This document shows, in pieces, positions 1 through 7,758 of a DNA stretch of 60,616 nucleotides. Positions within the stretch are counted from its first letter, which is position 1, and each line of letters starts with the position of its first letter. The translations under genes were made by a program, and so were the position numbers. Source of the stretch: an uncultured Alphaproteobacteria bacterium (GTDB lineage Bacteria; Pseudomonadota; Alphaproteobacteria; Rhizobiales; Ancalomicrobiaceae); assembly GCA_937892955.1 (NCBI GenBank), contig CALBKH010000116.1, positions 1 through 60,616 on the forward strand, written 5' to 3'. The notes below the pieces were generated by a model, which worked only from the letters and a program-made list of their open reading frames with translations, had not been told where the DNA came from and did no database searches.

Positions 1-83
1 AATCACGTCAGTAGACGGTCGTCGAGGGCTATCCGCGCACAGGTCTCATGAGCCGATCGCGACGCACCCGTCGAAATCACCGG

Positions 84-117
84 CCGATCGGGATCGCCCA
101 TCAGCGATCCCGATCGG
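84..117. repeat. Perfect 14-bp inverted repeat (hairpin)
   Basis: Arms CCGATCGGGATCGC (84-97) and GCGATCCCGATCGG (104-117) are perfect complements with a 6-nt loop. No T-run follows on the plus strand, so it is either a terminator-like hairpin for an upstream gene outside the window or a dispersed palindrome. The rest of positions 1-198 shows nothing I can name. Confidence 0.6.
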
Positions 118-198
118 AAGGATCAGCGCATTTCATCTCGGGCGATCGGCCGATGCGATAGAGTCCGGTGCGTCGCTTTCGCCTCGACGTTCCCACCG

Positions 199-1386
199 GT
201 GTCTCCCCGCATGTCCGATCTGCTCGCCTCTCTCACCCCGCATGCCCTCGCCGCGCCGCCCTCCGGCATCGTCGAGGTGATGAACTACGGCCGCCTGCGC
301 GAGGGGATGATCCCGTTGTGGGCTGGCGAGGGGGATCTGCCGACCCCGGCCTTCATCTGCGCCGCCGCGGCGCGCTCGCTCACCGACGGCGAGACCTTCT
401 ACACCTGGCAGCGCGGCATCCCGGATCTGCGAGAAGCGCTGGCGCATTGGCACGAGCGTCTCTACGGCGGCTCGTTCTCGCCCGAACGCTTCTACGTCAC
501 CGGTTCCGGCATGCAGTCGATCCAGATCGCGCTCACCGCTCTCGCCGGTCCCGGCGACGAGGTGATCGTGCCGACCCCGGCGTGGCCGAACTTCGCCGCC
601 GCCGTCGGGGTGCGCGGCGCGCGCGTGGTCGAACTGCCGATGACCTTCCGCGACGATCGCGGCTGGAGCCTCGATCTCGACCGCCTCGCCGCGACGATCA
701 CCCCGGCGACCAAGGTCATCTTCGTCAATTCGCCCTGCAATCCGACCGGCTGGACGGCGAGCCGCGACGACCTCGCGACGATCCTCGATCTCGCCCGCCG
801 CCACGGCCTGTGGATCGTCGCCGACGAAGTCTACGGCCGCTTCGTCTGGGACGGCAGCTCTCGCGCGGCGTCGTTCCACGACGTCGCCGGGCCGGACGAC
901 CGGGTGGTGTGGGTCAACACCTTCTCCAAGAACTGGGCGATGACCGGCTGGCGCATCGGCTGGATCGAGGCCCCGCCGGTGTTGGGGCAGGTGATCGAGA
1001 ACCTGATCCAGTATTCGACCTCGGGCGTCGCCGTCTTCCTGCAACGTGGCGCCGTCGCCGCCCTGGAGCAGGGCGACGCCTTCCTCGCCGAGCAGATCGC
1101 CCGCATCGCCGAGAGCCGGACGATTCTCTGTGAGGCGCTCGCCGCCACCGGTCGGGCCCGATTCGTGCCGCCGCCGGGTGCCTTCTACCTGTTCTTCGGC
1201 GTCGACGGCGAGAACGACACTTCACAACTCGGCCTGCGCCTCGTCGACGAGGCGAACATCGGCCTCGCTCCGGGCACCGCCTTCGGCGCGGCCGGCGCCG
1301 GCTGGTTGCGCCTGTGCTTCGCCCGCAGCCCCGAGCAGATCCGCGAGGCGACGCGCCGCCTCGTCGCCTGGCTCGACCGCCGTTGA
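199..1386 (+). CDS. PLP-dependent aminotransferase, class I/II
   Basis: A 395-residue fold-type I aminotransferase of normal length for the aspartate/aromatic aminotransferase superfamily, expected to be cytosolic. Visible motifs: SGMQSIQIAL in the phosphate-binding region, NSPCNPTGW, the PLP-ring aspartate in VADEVYGRF, the Schiff-base lysine in TFSKNWAMTGWRIGW (about K244) and a C-terminal arginine in LRLCFARS. The start at 199 is used; an in-frame ATG at 211 (MSDLLASL) is equally possible because neither has a strong ribosome site. The amino-donor specificity cannot be read from sequence. It precedes fixL but a gap of over 150 bp separates them and no functional link is evident. Confidence 0.85.
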   Translation: MSPRMSDLLASLTPHALAAPPSGIVEVMNYGRLREGMIPLWAGEGDLPTPAFICAAAARSLTDGETFYTWQRGIPDLREALAHWHERLYGGSFSPERFYVTGSGMQSIQIALTALAGPGDEVIVPTPAWPNFAAAVGVRGARVVELPMTFRDDRGWSLDLDRLAATITPATKVIFVNSPCNPTGWTASRDDLATILDLARRHGLWIVADEVYGRFVWDGSSRAASFHDVAGPDDRVVWVNTFSKNWAMTGWRIGWIEAPPVLGQVIENLIQYSTSGVAVFLQRGAVAALEQGDAFLAEQIARIAESRTILCEALAATGRARFVPPPGAFYLFFGVDGENDTSQLGLRLVDEANIGLAPGTAFGAAGAGWLRLCFARSPEQIREATRRLVAWLDRR

Positions 1387-1540
1387 CCCGGTCCGGATCC
1401 GACCTTCGATCGAGTGACACGACGCTCTCTTGAGAATCTCCTCGAGATGAAATGTTATGTGCGCGGGTCAGGAGAAATCCCGACCTCCGTGCGCCGACGT
1501 CGCCGCACGGCGGAAGAACGCGGTTTTCGGGGAGTTCGCA

Positions 1541-2677
1541 GTGCCAGATCGGTCGCCGACGGTTTCGGAGGCTCGACTCCTCTCGGTGCTCGACACCGCG
1601 GTGGACGGGATCGTCGTGATCGACGAACGCGCCCGCGTGCTCGTCTTCAACAAGGCCTGCGAGACACTCTTCGGTTATGAGGCGGCATCGGTCGTCGGCC
1701 GCAACATCTCCTTCCTGATGCCGCCGGACTACGCCTCCGAGCACGACGCCGCGGTCGGCCACTACCAGCGCACCGGCGAGAGGCGGATCATCGGCATCGG
1801 CCGCGAGGTTCGCGCCCGCCATGCCGACGGCACCGTCTTCCCGATCGAACTGTCGGTCGGCGAGGCGAAGACCCCGGAGGGGCCGCAGTACATCGGCATC
1901 ATGCGTGACCTCCGGCCCCGCAAGGCGGTCGAACAACGCCTCGCCCAGCTCCAGGCGCAGCTCGTCCAGATGGCGCGCGTCAACGCCATGGACGAGATGG
2001 GCGCCGCGGTGGCGCACGAACTCAATCAGCCGCTGACCGCGGTGATGCTCTATCTCCAGGCGCTCACCCGCAAACTGAAGAGCGGCGAGGACGAGGTCGA
2101 TCAGGCGGTGCTGGAGATCCTCGGCAAGGCCTCGCGCGAGGCCGAACGCGCCGGCTCGATCATCCAGAAGATGCGTCAGTTCATCGAGAAGCGCGAACCG
2201 GAACGCCAGCCGGTCGACATTCGTCGTCTGATCGACGAGGCGCTCGAGGTGACGCTGCTCGGCAACGACGGCGCCGCGGTCGAGGTGGTTCGTGACGAGA
2301 TGCCCGATCAGCCGGCCCTGGAGGCCGATCCGATCCAGATCCAGCAGATCCTGATCAACCTCATCCGCAACGGCATCGAGGCGGTGAAGAGTCGCGACGA
2401 GCGCTGGATCCGCATCGCCACGCGCACCGCGGACGGCCGGCTGCTGGTCGAGGTCGAGGACAGCGGCGCCGGTATCCCGGGGGAGACGGTGCGCAATCTC
2501 TTCAAGGCCTTCTCGACTTCCAAGAAGACCGGATTGGGGCTGGGACTTGCGATTTCCCGCTCCATCGCTCAGAACCACGGTGGAGATCTCCTCGTCGAGC
2601 CCGGCGGTGGCGGGCGCGGAGCGACCTTCGTGTTGTCCTTGCCCCTCGGGGTGACGGCGACGGTGAATGCGAAATGA
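1541..2677 (+). CDS. fixL: Oxygen-sensing histidine kinase FixL (soluble form)
   Basis: Haem-PAS sensor kinase phosphorylating FixJ under low oxygen. A single PAS domain carries the FixL haem pocket: the proximal histidine in SEHDAA and the arginine in IIGIGREV are exactly 20 residues apart, as in Bradyrhizobium FixL H200/R220. The kinase core follows, with H-box AVAHELNQPLTAV, N-box NLIRNGIEAV, G1 DSGAGIPGE and G2 KTGLGLGLAIS. No transmembrane segment precedes the PAS domain. I prefer the GTG at 1541 because GGGGAG lies 7 nt upstream; an in-frame ATG at 1457 would add 28 residues of low-complexity sequence. fixJ begins about 50 bp downstream, so the two are probably co-transcribed. Confidence 0.93.
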   Translation: MPDRSPTVSEARLLSVLDTAVDGIVVIDERARVLVFNKACETLFGYEAASVVGRNISFLMPPDYASEHDAAVGHYQRTGERRIIGIGREVRARHADGTVFPIELSVGEAKTPEGPQYIGIMRDLRPRKAVEQRLAQLQAQLVQMARVNAMDEMGAAVAHELNQPLTAVMLYLQALTRKLKSGEDEVDQAVLEILGKASREAERAGSIIQKMRQFIEKREPERQPVDIRRLIDEALEVTLLGNDGAAVEVVRDEMPDQPALEADPIQIQQILINLIRNGIEAVKSRDERWIRIATRTADGRLLVEVEDSGAGIPGETVRNLFKAFSTSKKTGLGLGLAISRSIAQNHGGDLLVEPGGGGRGATFVLSLPLGVTATVNAK

Positions 2678-2725
2678 CCTCCGAGCGCGCCGCGCCGGAG
2701 AGTGAAAGACGTATCGAGGTGGCAG

Positions 2726-3355
2726 ATGATCGGACGCGCGCAGAAATCCGACCAGGCGATCTACATCGTGGACGACGACCCGGCGGTTCGTGACGCGCTC
2801 GCGGTGGTCTTCGAGCTCGAGGGGTACAAGGTCTCCGGTTACGAGACCGGCGACGCCTTCCTCGACGCCGCCAAGACCCATCCGCCGGCCTGCGTCTTCC
2901 TCGACGTCCACATGCCCGGCCGCTCCGGCCTCGACATCCTCAAGGCCCTCAACGCCGATCATTACCCGGCGCCGATCTTCATCATCTCCGGTCAGGGCGA
3001 CATCCCGATGGCGGTCACCGCCATCAAGTTCGGCGCCTTCGACTTCATCGAGAAGCCCTTCGACGCCGATCACATCGTCCAGCGCGTCCACGAGGCGCTG
3101 GAGGCCCAGGCACGCCGCGAAGGTGCCGACCACAAGTCGGTCGCCCACGACTTCCCCGGCCGCGATCTCCTGACCCCGCGCGAGATCGAGGTGCTCGGCC
3201 AGATCACCGCCGGCGCCTCCAACAAGGAGGCCGGACGCCATCTCGGCATCAGCCCACGCACCATCGAGGTGCATCGCGCCCGCATCATGGAGAAGCTCGG
3301 CGCCCGCAACGCCGCCGATCTCGTCCGAATCGTGCTGACCGGCGAACACGGCTGA
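2726..3355 (+). CDS. fixJ: Response regulator FixJ
   Basis: Two-domain regulator activated by FixL and expected to activate fixK. An N-terminal receiver has the acidic triad IVDDDP, phospho-acceptor Asp (about D60) in VFLDVHMPG, conserved Thr/Ser in FIISGQGD and Lys in FIEKPFDA. A C-terminal LuxR/NarL-type helix-turn-helix follows (LTPREIEVLGQITAGASNKE and SPRTIEVHRARIMEKLGA). The ATG at 2726 is chosen because GAGG lies about 6 nt upstream; an in-frame GTG at 2702 would add 8 residues. About 209 residues is normal for FixJ. A terminator-like hairpin follows the stop, separating it from the next receiver gene. Confidence 0.93.
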   Translation: MIGRAQKSDQAIYIVDDDPAVRDALAVVFELEGYKVSGYETGDAFLDAAKTHPPACVFLDVHMPGRSGLDILKALNADHYPAPIFIISGQGDIPMAVTAIKFGAFDFIEKPFDADHIVQRVHEALEAQARREGADHKSVAHDFPGRDLLTPREIEVLGQITAGASNKEAGRHLGISPRTIEVHRARIMEKLGARNAADLVRIVLTGEHG

Positions 3356-3386
3356 ACGCGGTCTCCATCCGTCGATTTCCACGCTG

Positions 3387-3413
3387 CGAGGCTCGTCCCC
3401 CGGACGGGCCTCG
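3387..3413 (+). terminator. Hairpin after fixJ
   Basis: CGAGGCTCGTCC (3387-3398) pairs with GGACGGGCCTCG (3402-3413), 11 of 12 bases, 3-nt loop, followed by the moderately T-rich TGTCGTTTCG. Likely intrinsic terminator of fixLJ. Confidence 0.6.
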
Positions 3414-3540
3414 TGTCGTTTCGAGGGGCCGGCGCGGAGCGTTGACGCGCTGGTGATCGGCGATCGGGAACTCTACGGATCGCGCTCTGAACCGTTTCGG
3501 ACGATGGTGACATCTCATCCGTTCGGCCGAGTACGCGAGA

Positions 3541-3918
3541 ATGACAGAGACAACGACCGGGGCGCGGCACGCGCCGCCCGGGTCCGTCCACATCCTGGAA
3601 GACGACCCCGGCGTCGCCGACAGCCTGCGCTTCCTGCTGCAGGCTCTCGGCCACGACGTCGTGTCGCATCCCGATGCCGAGAGTTTCTTCGAGGGCGCAC
3701 CGCCGGCCGCCGACGACGTGGTCATCGTCGACCTCGGCCTGCCGGGCATCGGCGGCGCCCAGGTCATCCGTTGGCTCGACCGTCTCTCCCCCCGCCCGCG
3801 GGTCATCGCCATCACCGGCCAGGCGCAGAAGGTGATCGAAGACGAATTGCGCGATCTGCCGCTGGTGCGGCTGTTGCGCAAACCACTTTCAGGAGACACA
3901 CTCGTCGCACTCCTGTGA
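3541..3918 (+). CDS. Single-domain response regulator (receiver only)
   Basis: A 125-residue stand-alone CheY-like receiver with no output domain. It keeps the acidic pocket (ILEDDPG), the phospho-acceptor aspartate (about D64 in VIVDLGLPG), the Thr in AITGQAQ and the Lys in LLRKPLSG, so it should be phosphorylatable. The receiver is FixJ-like. Its position between fixLJ and fixK recalls the stand-alone receivers found beside fixLJ-fixK in Bradyrhizobium (FrrA) and Rhodopseudomonas. Inference: it may compete with FixJ for FixL phosphate, or act as a phosphate sink. The ribosome site upstream of the ATG is weak. Confidence 0.8.
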   Translation: MTETTTGARHAPPGSVHILEDDPGVADSLRFLLQALGHDVVSHPDAESFFEGAPPAADDVVIVDLGLPGIGGAQVIRWLDRLSPRPRVIAITGQAQKVIEDELRDLPLVRLLRKPLSGDTLVALL

Positions 3919-4007
3919 TCCACTCCGGTGAGACACGGGTGTGGGCGGACCGATGAGGGTCGGATCCGCCGTGCGACGAGACGAAGTGCCGTGAATTTAG
4001 GTAGATG

Positions 4008-4040
4008 GGCGTAAGTAGGTCCCCCGAATTGTGGGGGTCT
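4008..4040 (+). promoter_or_regulatory. Candidate FixJ-binding site / fixK promoter region
   Basis: GGCGTAAGTAGGTCCCCC (4008-4025) resembles the high-affinity FixJ site of rhizobial fixK promoters (GTAAGTA followed by a C-rich half). It overlaps a small dyad CCCCCGAATTGTGGGGG (4021-4037). It is about 230 bp upstream of the fixK start, in a 335-bp gap (3919-4253) whose remainder includes a hairpin, GGCACGGG/CCCGTGCC (4204-4220), just before the fixK ribosome site. Function is inferred from motif and position. Confidence 0.55.
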
Positions 4041-4253
4041 TGCCTTGTTTCTAGCCTGAACGAGCCGAAAGACGCGCCACATCCACCCCTTCTCCACCGG
4101 TGACGGGCCGGCGGCGATCAGATCGGTAGGTGAGGAGTGACGACGCTTCCGTCGGAATCGCAAGACCGATGCGATCGGCACCGGTTCCCCATCGCGGACG
4201 AACGGCACGGGTCCCGTGCCGGGCGGTCGGGGATCGGCGAGGAGGAGACGATC

Positions 4254-4964
4254 ATGGCCTATTCCGATAGAGCCCTCGGCAATGCCGGTGGGCTCCCCAA
4301 GGAAGCCAGAACCGAGGCCGATCTCGTTTGGCTGGAGTTCGCCCGGTCGCAGCGGGTGAAGACCCAGCGCGTCGGCTCGCACGAATCCGTCTTCTACGAA
4401 GGCGACCCGGCCGACCGCGTCTACGAGCTCATCGAAGGCGCGGTGATGCTGTTCAAGCTGCTGCCCGACGGCCGTCGTCAGGTCGTGGAGATCATCGCGC
4501 CCAATTCGCTCTTCGGCGTCGTCGGCGGCAAGCTCTACGACTGCAACGCCGAGACGTTGACGCCGAGCGTCGTGCGCATCCTCGACCGCCGCGACATCGA
4601 GGCGTCGAGCGAGTTCCAGGGCCACGTCGCCCGCTGCCTGCGCGACCAGATCGAGCGCCTGCACGAACACGCCGTCCTGCTCGGCCGCAAATCGGCCTTC
4701 GAGCGGGTGGCGACCTTCCTCATGCACTTCGTGCCGTCGCGCGGCCAACCCGGCTGCTCCGGCCCCTCGGGCGAGAAGGACGAACAGACCATCGAACTCA
4801 CCATGACCCGCCAGGAGATCGCCGACTATCTCGGCCTGACGATCGAGACGGTGAGCCGGGTGATCTCGGACCTGAAGCGCCGCGGCCTCATCGCCATCGA
4901 GAAGCAGGACCGCATCCGCATCACCGACATCTGCGGCATCTGCCACCTGACCGGGACGCATTGA
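4254..4964 (+). CDS. fixK: CRP/FNR-family transcription factor FixK
   Basis: A 236-residue CRP/FNR regulator: N-terminal cyclic-nucleotide-type beta-roll (residues ~30-110), dimerisation helix, and C-terminal HTH with MTRQEIADYLGLTIETVSRV. The E-(T/V)-SR recognition helix is the type that binds TTGAT/ATCAA half-sites, matching boxes upstream of hemN, ccoN and hemA. The N-terminal Fe-S cysteine cluster of true FNR is absent, as in FixK. The C-terminal tail has two cysteines (CGICHLTGTH), and one lies before the HTH, possible redox-sensitive sites. ATG 4254 is chosen for the strong GGAGGAG just upstream; an in-frame GTG at 4137 would add 39 unlikely residues. Confidence 0.92.
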   Translation: MAYSDRALGNAGGLPKEARTEADLVWLEFARSQRVKTQRVGSHESVFYEGDPADRVYELIEGAVMLFKLLPDGRRQVVEIIAPNSLFGVVGGKLYDCNAETLTPSVVRILDRRDIEASSEFQGHVARCLRDQIERLHEHAVLLGRKSAFERVATFLMHFVPSRGQPGCSGPSGEKDEQTIELTMTRQEIADYLGLTIETVSRVISDLKRRGLIAIEKQDRIRITDICGICHLTGTH

Positions 4965-4997
4965 CGCCTTCGGCGTACCGTTTCCGGGAACCGAGCG

Positions 4998-5025
4998 AGC
5001 CCCGCCCGTCCGGCGGGGCTTTTTC
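4998..5025 (+). terminator. Intrinsic terminator after fixK
   Basis: AGCCCCGCC (4998-5006) and GGCGGGGCT (5012-5020) form a perfect 9-bp stem with a 5-nt loop, directly followed by TTTTC. Classic Rho-independent terminator. Confidence 0.88.
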
Positions 5026-5080
5026 GTCGTGGGCGGGTCGCGCTAGAACAACGCTGTGTTCCTCGCGACCGGAGCCCGCC

Positions 5081-5557
5081 TTGGCCGCCACCCCCGCCAC
5101 CACCTTCCTGAAGGCGAAGAAGATCGCCTTCGACCTCCTCGAATACGCTCACGACCCGCGCGCCGAAGCCTACGGCCTCGAGGCGGCGGAGAAGCTCGGG
5201 CTCGATCCGGCAAGCGTGTTCAAGACGCTGGTGGTGAGTGACGGGGCGAAGGCCCACGCACTGGCGCTCGTCCCCGTCGTCCGCAAGCTCGGCCTGCCGC
5301 TGGCGGCCAGGGCGCTCGGTTGGAAGCGCGCCGAAATGGGCGACAAGGCCGACGCCCAGCGCCTCACCGGCTACGTACTCGGCGGCATCTCGCCCTTCGG
5401 CACCAAGCGGCCGCTGGCGATCGTCGCCGACGCCGCGCTGCTGCTGCCCGAAAGGATCCATGTCTCCGGCGGCCGCCGCGGCCTGGAGATCCGCGTCACA
5501 CCCGCCGATCTGGTGGCGGCGCTGAACGCGGTCGTCGCCGACATCGCGGTCGATTGA
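5081..5557 (+). CDS. ybaK: Cys-tRNA(Pro)/Cys-tRNA(Cys) deacylase YbaK
   Basis: A 158-residue YbaK/EbsC-family trans-editing protein, the usual full length, which hydrolyses Cys-tRNA(Pro) misacylated by ProRS. The family lysine and surrounding fold are visible in SVFKTLVVSD, and the characteristic tail GGISPFGTKRPL, the conserved glycine-rich GGRRGLEIRV and C-terminal PADLVAAL are present. No in-frame ATG exists near the N-terminus; TTG at 5081 with GGAG 6 nt upstream is the best start. It lies between fixK and hemN but runs convergent to hemN with only 19 bp between stops and is probably unrelated to oxygen control. Confidence 0.88.
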   Translation: MAATPATTFLKAKKIAFDLLEYAHDPRAEAYGLEAAEKLGLDPASVFKTLVVSDGAKAHALALVPVVRKLGLPLAARALGWKRAEMGDKADAQRLTGYVLGGISPFGTKRPLAIVADAALLLPERIHVSGGRRGLEIRVTPADLVAALNAVVADIAVD

Positions 5558-5576
5558 CGGGCGGGGAGGGCGTCGC

Positions 5577-6953
5577 TCACACCGCCACGGAATGCCGGGC
5601 CGCGGCGCGCGCCAGATAGACGTCGAAGGCGGCGGCGACGATGCGCACCAGCGGTCGGCCCGCCTCGGTGACGCGGATCTTCGCCCCGTCGACCTCGACC
5701 AGCCCGTCGCGTGCCGGCTCGATCAACCGCTCGAAAGCGTCCCCGACCGCGTCCCGCGTCATGCCGTGCGCGGCGCAGACCTCGTCGACGTCGACGGCGT
5801 AGTCGCACATCACCCGTTCGATGATGTCGGCGCGCAGCCGGTCGTCGGCGTCGAGTGCCTTGCCCTTGGCGATCGGCAGGCGTCCGGCGTCGACCGCCTT
5901 GCGCCAGCGGCCGATGTCCGGGTCGTTCTGGGCGAAGCCCTGGTGCACCTTGCCGATCGACGAACAGCCGATGCCGATCAGCGTACCGGCGTCGTCGGTG
6001 GTGTAGCCCTGGAAGTTGCGGTGGAGTTCGCCGGACTTCGCCTTGACCGCAATCTCGTCGGTGGCCAGCGCGAAGTGGTCGAGGCCGATCGCCTCGTAAC
6101 CGTACTCGGCCAGCGCGGCACGCGCCGTCTGCTCCAGTTCGAAGCGTGCGTTGGCGCCCGGCAGCGCCGCCTCGTCGATGAGCCGCTGATGCTTCTTGAA
6201 CCACGGCACGTGGGCGTAGCCGAACAGGGCGACGCGGCTCGGCGCGAAGGCGTGGGTGAGTTCGATGGTGCGCCGGATCGTCTCCGGCGTCTGGTGCGGC
6301 AGTCCGTACATCAGGTCGAAGTTGATCGCCGTGATGCCGGCGCCGCGCAGCGCCGCGACGGCGTGCTCCACCGTCTCGATCGGCTGGATGCGACCGATCG
6401 CCTTCTGCACCGCCGGATCGAAATCCTGGACGCCGAGGCTCGCTCGGGTGACGCCCGATTCGGCGAGCAGCGCGGCGAGGTCCTCGCGCACGGTGCGCGG
6501 ATCGAGTTCGATGGCGTGCTCGACCGTCGGCAGGATGTCGAAGGTCGCCCGAAGCGCCTTCACCACGGCGCGAAACGATTCGGTCGGCAACAGGCTCGGC
6601 GTGCCGCCACCCCAGTGGATGTGGGAAACCGGAAGCCTGCGACCGATCGCCTCTCCTATGAGGCGAATTTCCTCCACCAGACCTTCGGCGTAGTCGATGA
6701 CCGGGTCGTCCTTGCGGGCGCCCTTGGTGTGGCACCCGCAGTAGTGACAGATGGTGCGGCAATAGGGGACGTGGAGATAGACCGAGATCGGCGCACGCGC
6801 GTCGAGCGACCGCAGCCACCCGCCATAGATCGCGGGCGTCACCGAGGCGTCGAAATGCGGCGCCGTCGGGTAGGACGTGTAACGCGGCACGCTGCGGGTC
6901 GCGTATTTGAGATCGAGCGGTGTCTTCGTCTGCTGAACCATGCCGGCGACCAT
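5577..6953 (-). CDS. hemN: Oxygen-independent coproporphyrinogen III oxidase HemN
   Basis: Radical SAM enzyme that oxidatively decarboxylates coproporphyrinogen III to protoporphyrinogen IX without O2, in the cytosol. 458 residues, normal for HemN. The 4Fe-4S signature is CRTICHYC (C65-x3-C69-x2-C72) followed by GCHTKG; the family N-terminal RYTSYPTAPHF and the SAM-binding GGGTPSLL are present. The ATG at 6953 has AGGAAGG about 8 nt upstream. A perfect FixK/FNR box lies about 30 nt upstream of the start, fitting low-oxygen haem synthesis for the adjacent cbb3 oxidase. Runs divergent from ccoN. Confidence 0.95.
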   Translation of the reverse strand: MVAGMVQQTKTPLDLKYATRSVPRYTSYPTAPHFDASVTPAIYGGWLRSLDARAPISVYLHVPYCRTICHYCGCHTKGARKDDPVIDYAEGLVEEIRLIGEAIGRRLPVSHIHWGGGTPSLLPTESFRAVVKALRATFDILPTVEHAIELDPRTVREDLAALLAESGVTRASLGVQDFDPAVQKAIGRIQPIETVEHAVAALRGAGITAINFDLMYGLPHQTPETIRRTIELTHAFAPSRVALFGYAHVPWFKKHQRLIDEAALPGANARFELEQTARAALAEYGYEAIGLDHFALATDEIAVKAKSGELHRNFQGYTTDDAGTLIGIGCSSIGKVHQGFAQNDPDIGRWRKAVDAGRLPIAKGKALDADDRLRADIIERVMCDYAVDVDEVCAAHGMTRDAVGDAFERLIEPARDGLVEVDGAKIRVTEAGRPLVRIVAAAFDVYLARAAARHSVAV

Positions 6954-6976
6954 GCGGTGCCCTTCCTGTTGCGGCC

Positions 6977-6990
6977 TTGACGCGGATCAA
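6977..6990 (-). promoter_or_regulatory. FixK/FNR box upstream of hemN
   Basis: TTGACGCGGATCAA, a perfect TTGAC-N4-ATCAA anaerobox. Its centre is only about 30 nt from the hemN ATG, closer than the usual -41.5 activation geometry would allow for a leadered transcript, so the real transcription start or translation start may differ from expectation. Confidence 0.75.
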
Positions 6991-7042
6991 CCCGGAAGCC
7001 GGAGATGCGCGTCGTTCGCCGATCGCGGCCCGATCTTCTTTT

Positions 7043-7059
7043 GTGAACAACAGGTTCAC
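7043..7059. promoter_or_regulatory. Small perfect dyad between hemN and ccoN
   Basis: GTGAAC-N5-GTTCAC in the 805-bp divergent region 6954-7758. Symmetric enough to be an operator, but I do not recognise the cognate regulator. Apart from the two FixK boxes, this gap shows only spurious GC-rich reading frames. Confidence 0.3.
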
Positions 7060-7533
7060 GCAGGGTGAGCGGGTCTTTCGTTGTACGCGGACGGATGGTT
7101 CGGCAGTCGGCGCCGGCGTTTCGCGGTGCTCCGGCGGAGATCCCGGTCGATCCGGAATCCTTCCGGCGGGAGCCGCGACGCGCATCCGGATCCGCCCACC
7201 CGTCCGTGGACGCACCCGCGACGCGCCAGCCCGGGTCGTAATGCGAAGCCCCTCGCTTCGCCGTTCGCCCTGCGGCGCGCGTCGAGGGAAAGTAGCGTCG
7301 CGGCCCGGTTTTGGAAACCGTATCAATGCTGACGAACCGTGCTGCGACGATAGGCCGAGGGCGAAACGAAGCCTCGGCGATTGCCCCGACGCGACGGAAG
7401 TCTTAATCGAATCCTGGGCTCGTAGGTATTTCGACCGTCTCCTGAGGTCGGCCCGTCGTCGCTATTGTCGCCGGCGTGTCCGTACCGAGGGAAACCCGGT
7501 CCTCACCGACGAGCTTGGACCGTTCGGGTCGCG

Positions 7534-7573
7534 TTGACCTGAATCAAAGTCGCGGGGTGAGGCCGGCTCTACG
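7534..7573 (+). promoter_or_regulatory. FixK box and -10 element of ccoNOQP
   Basis: TTGACCTGAATCAA (7534-7547) is a perfect FixK/FNR box; TCTACG (7568-7573), 20 nt further on, sits where a class II FNR-type -10 element should be. This predicts a transcript start near 7580 and a leader of about 180 nt before ccoN. Confidence 0.8.
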
Positions 7574-7758
7574 GTCGGACCGATACCCACCGGCGTTTCG
7601 ACGTCGCACACCGGGCGCACTCGGTGTTCGCCGTAGGAACGCCGGAAACTTAGGCGGACGGCGCGGGCCGTGCGTTCCCAACCCGAGGTCACATCCGAGG
7701 GACGGAACGCCGGGGCGCGTCGCCCGGGGGCGTATCGATACAAGAAACGGGGCGAACG

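Noticed and set aside
6920..7758. Plus-strand reading frames in the hemN-ccoN gap
   Set aside because: Arg-rich, no ribosome sites, no family likeness, and they cover two regulatory boxes; treated as non-coding.
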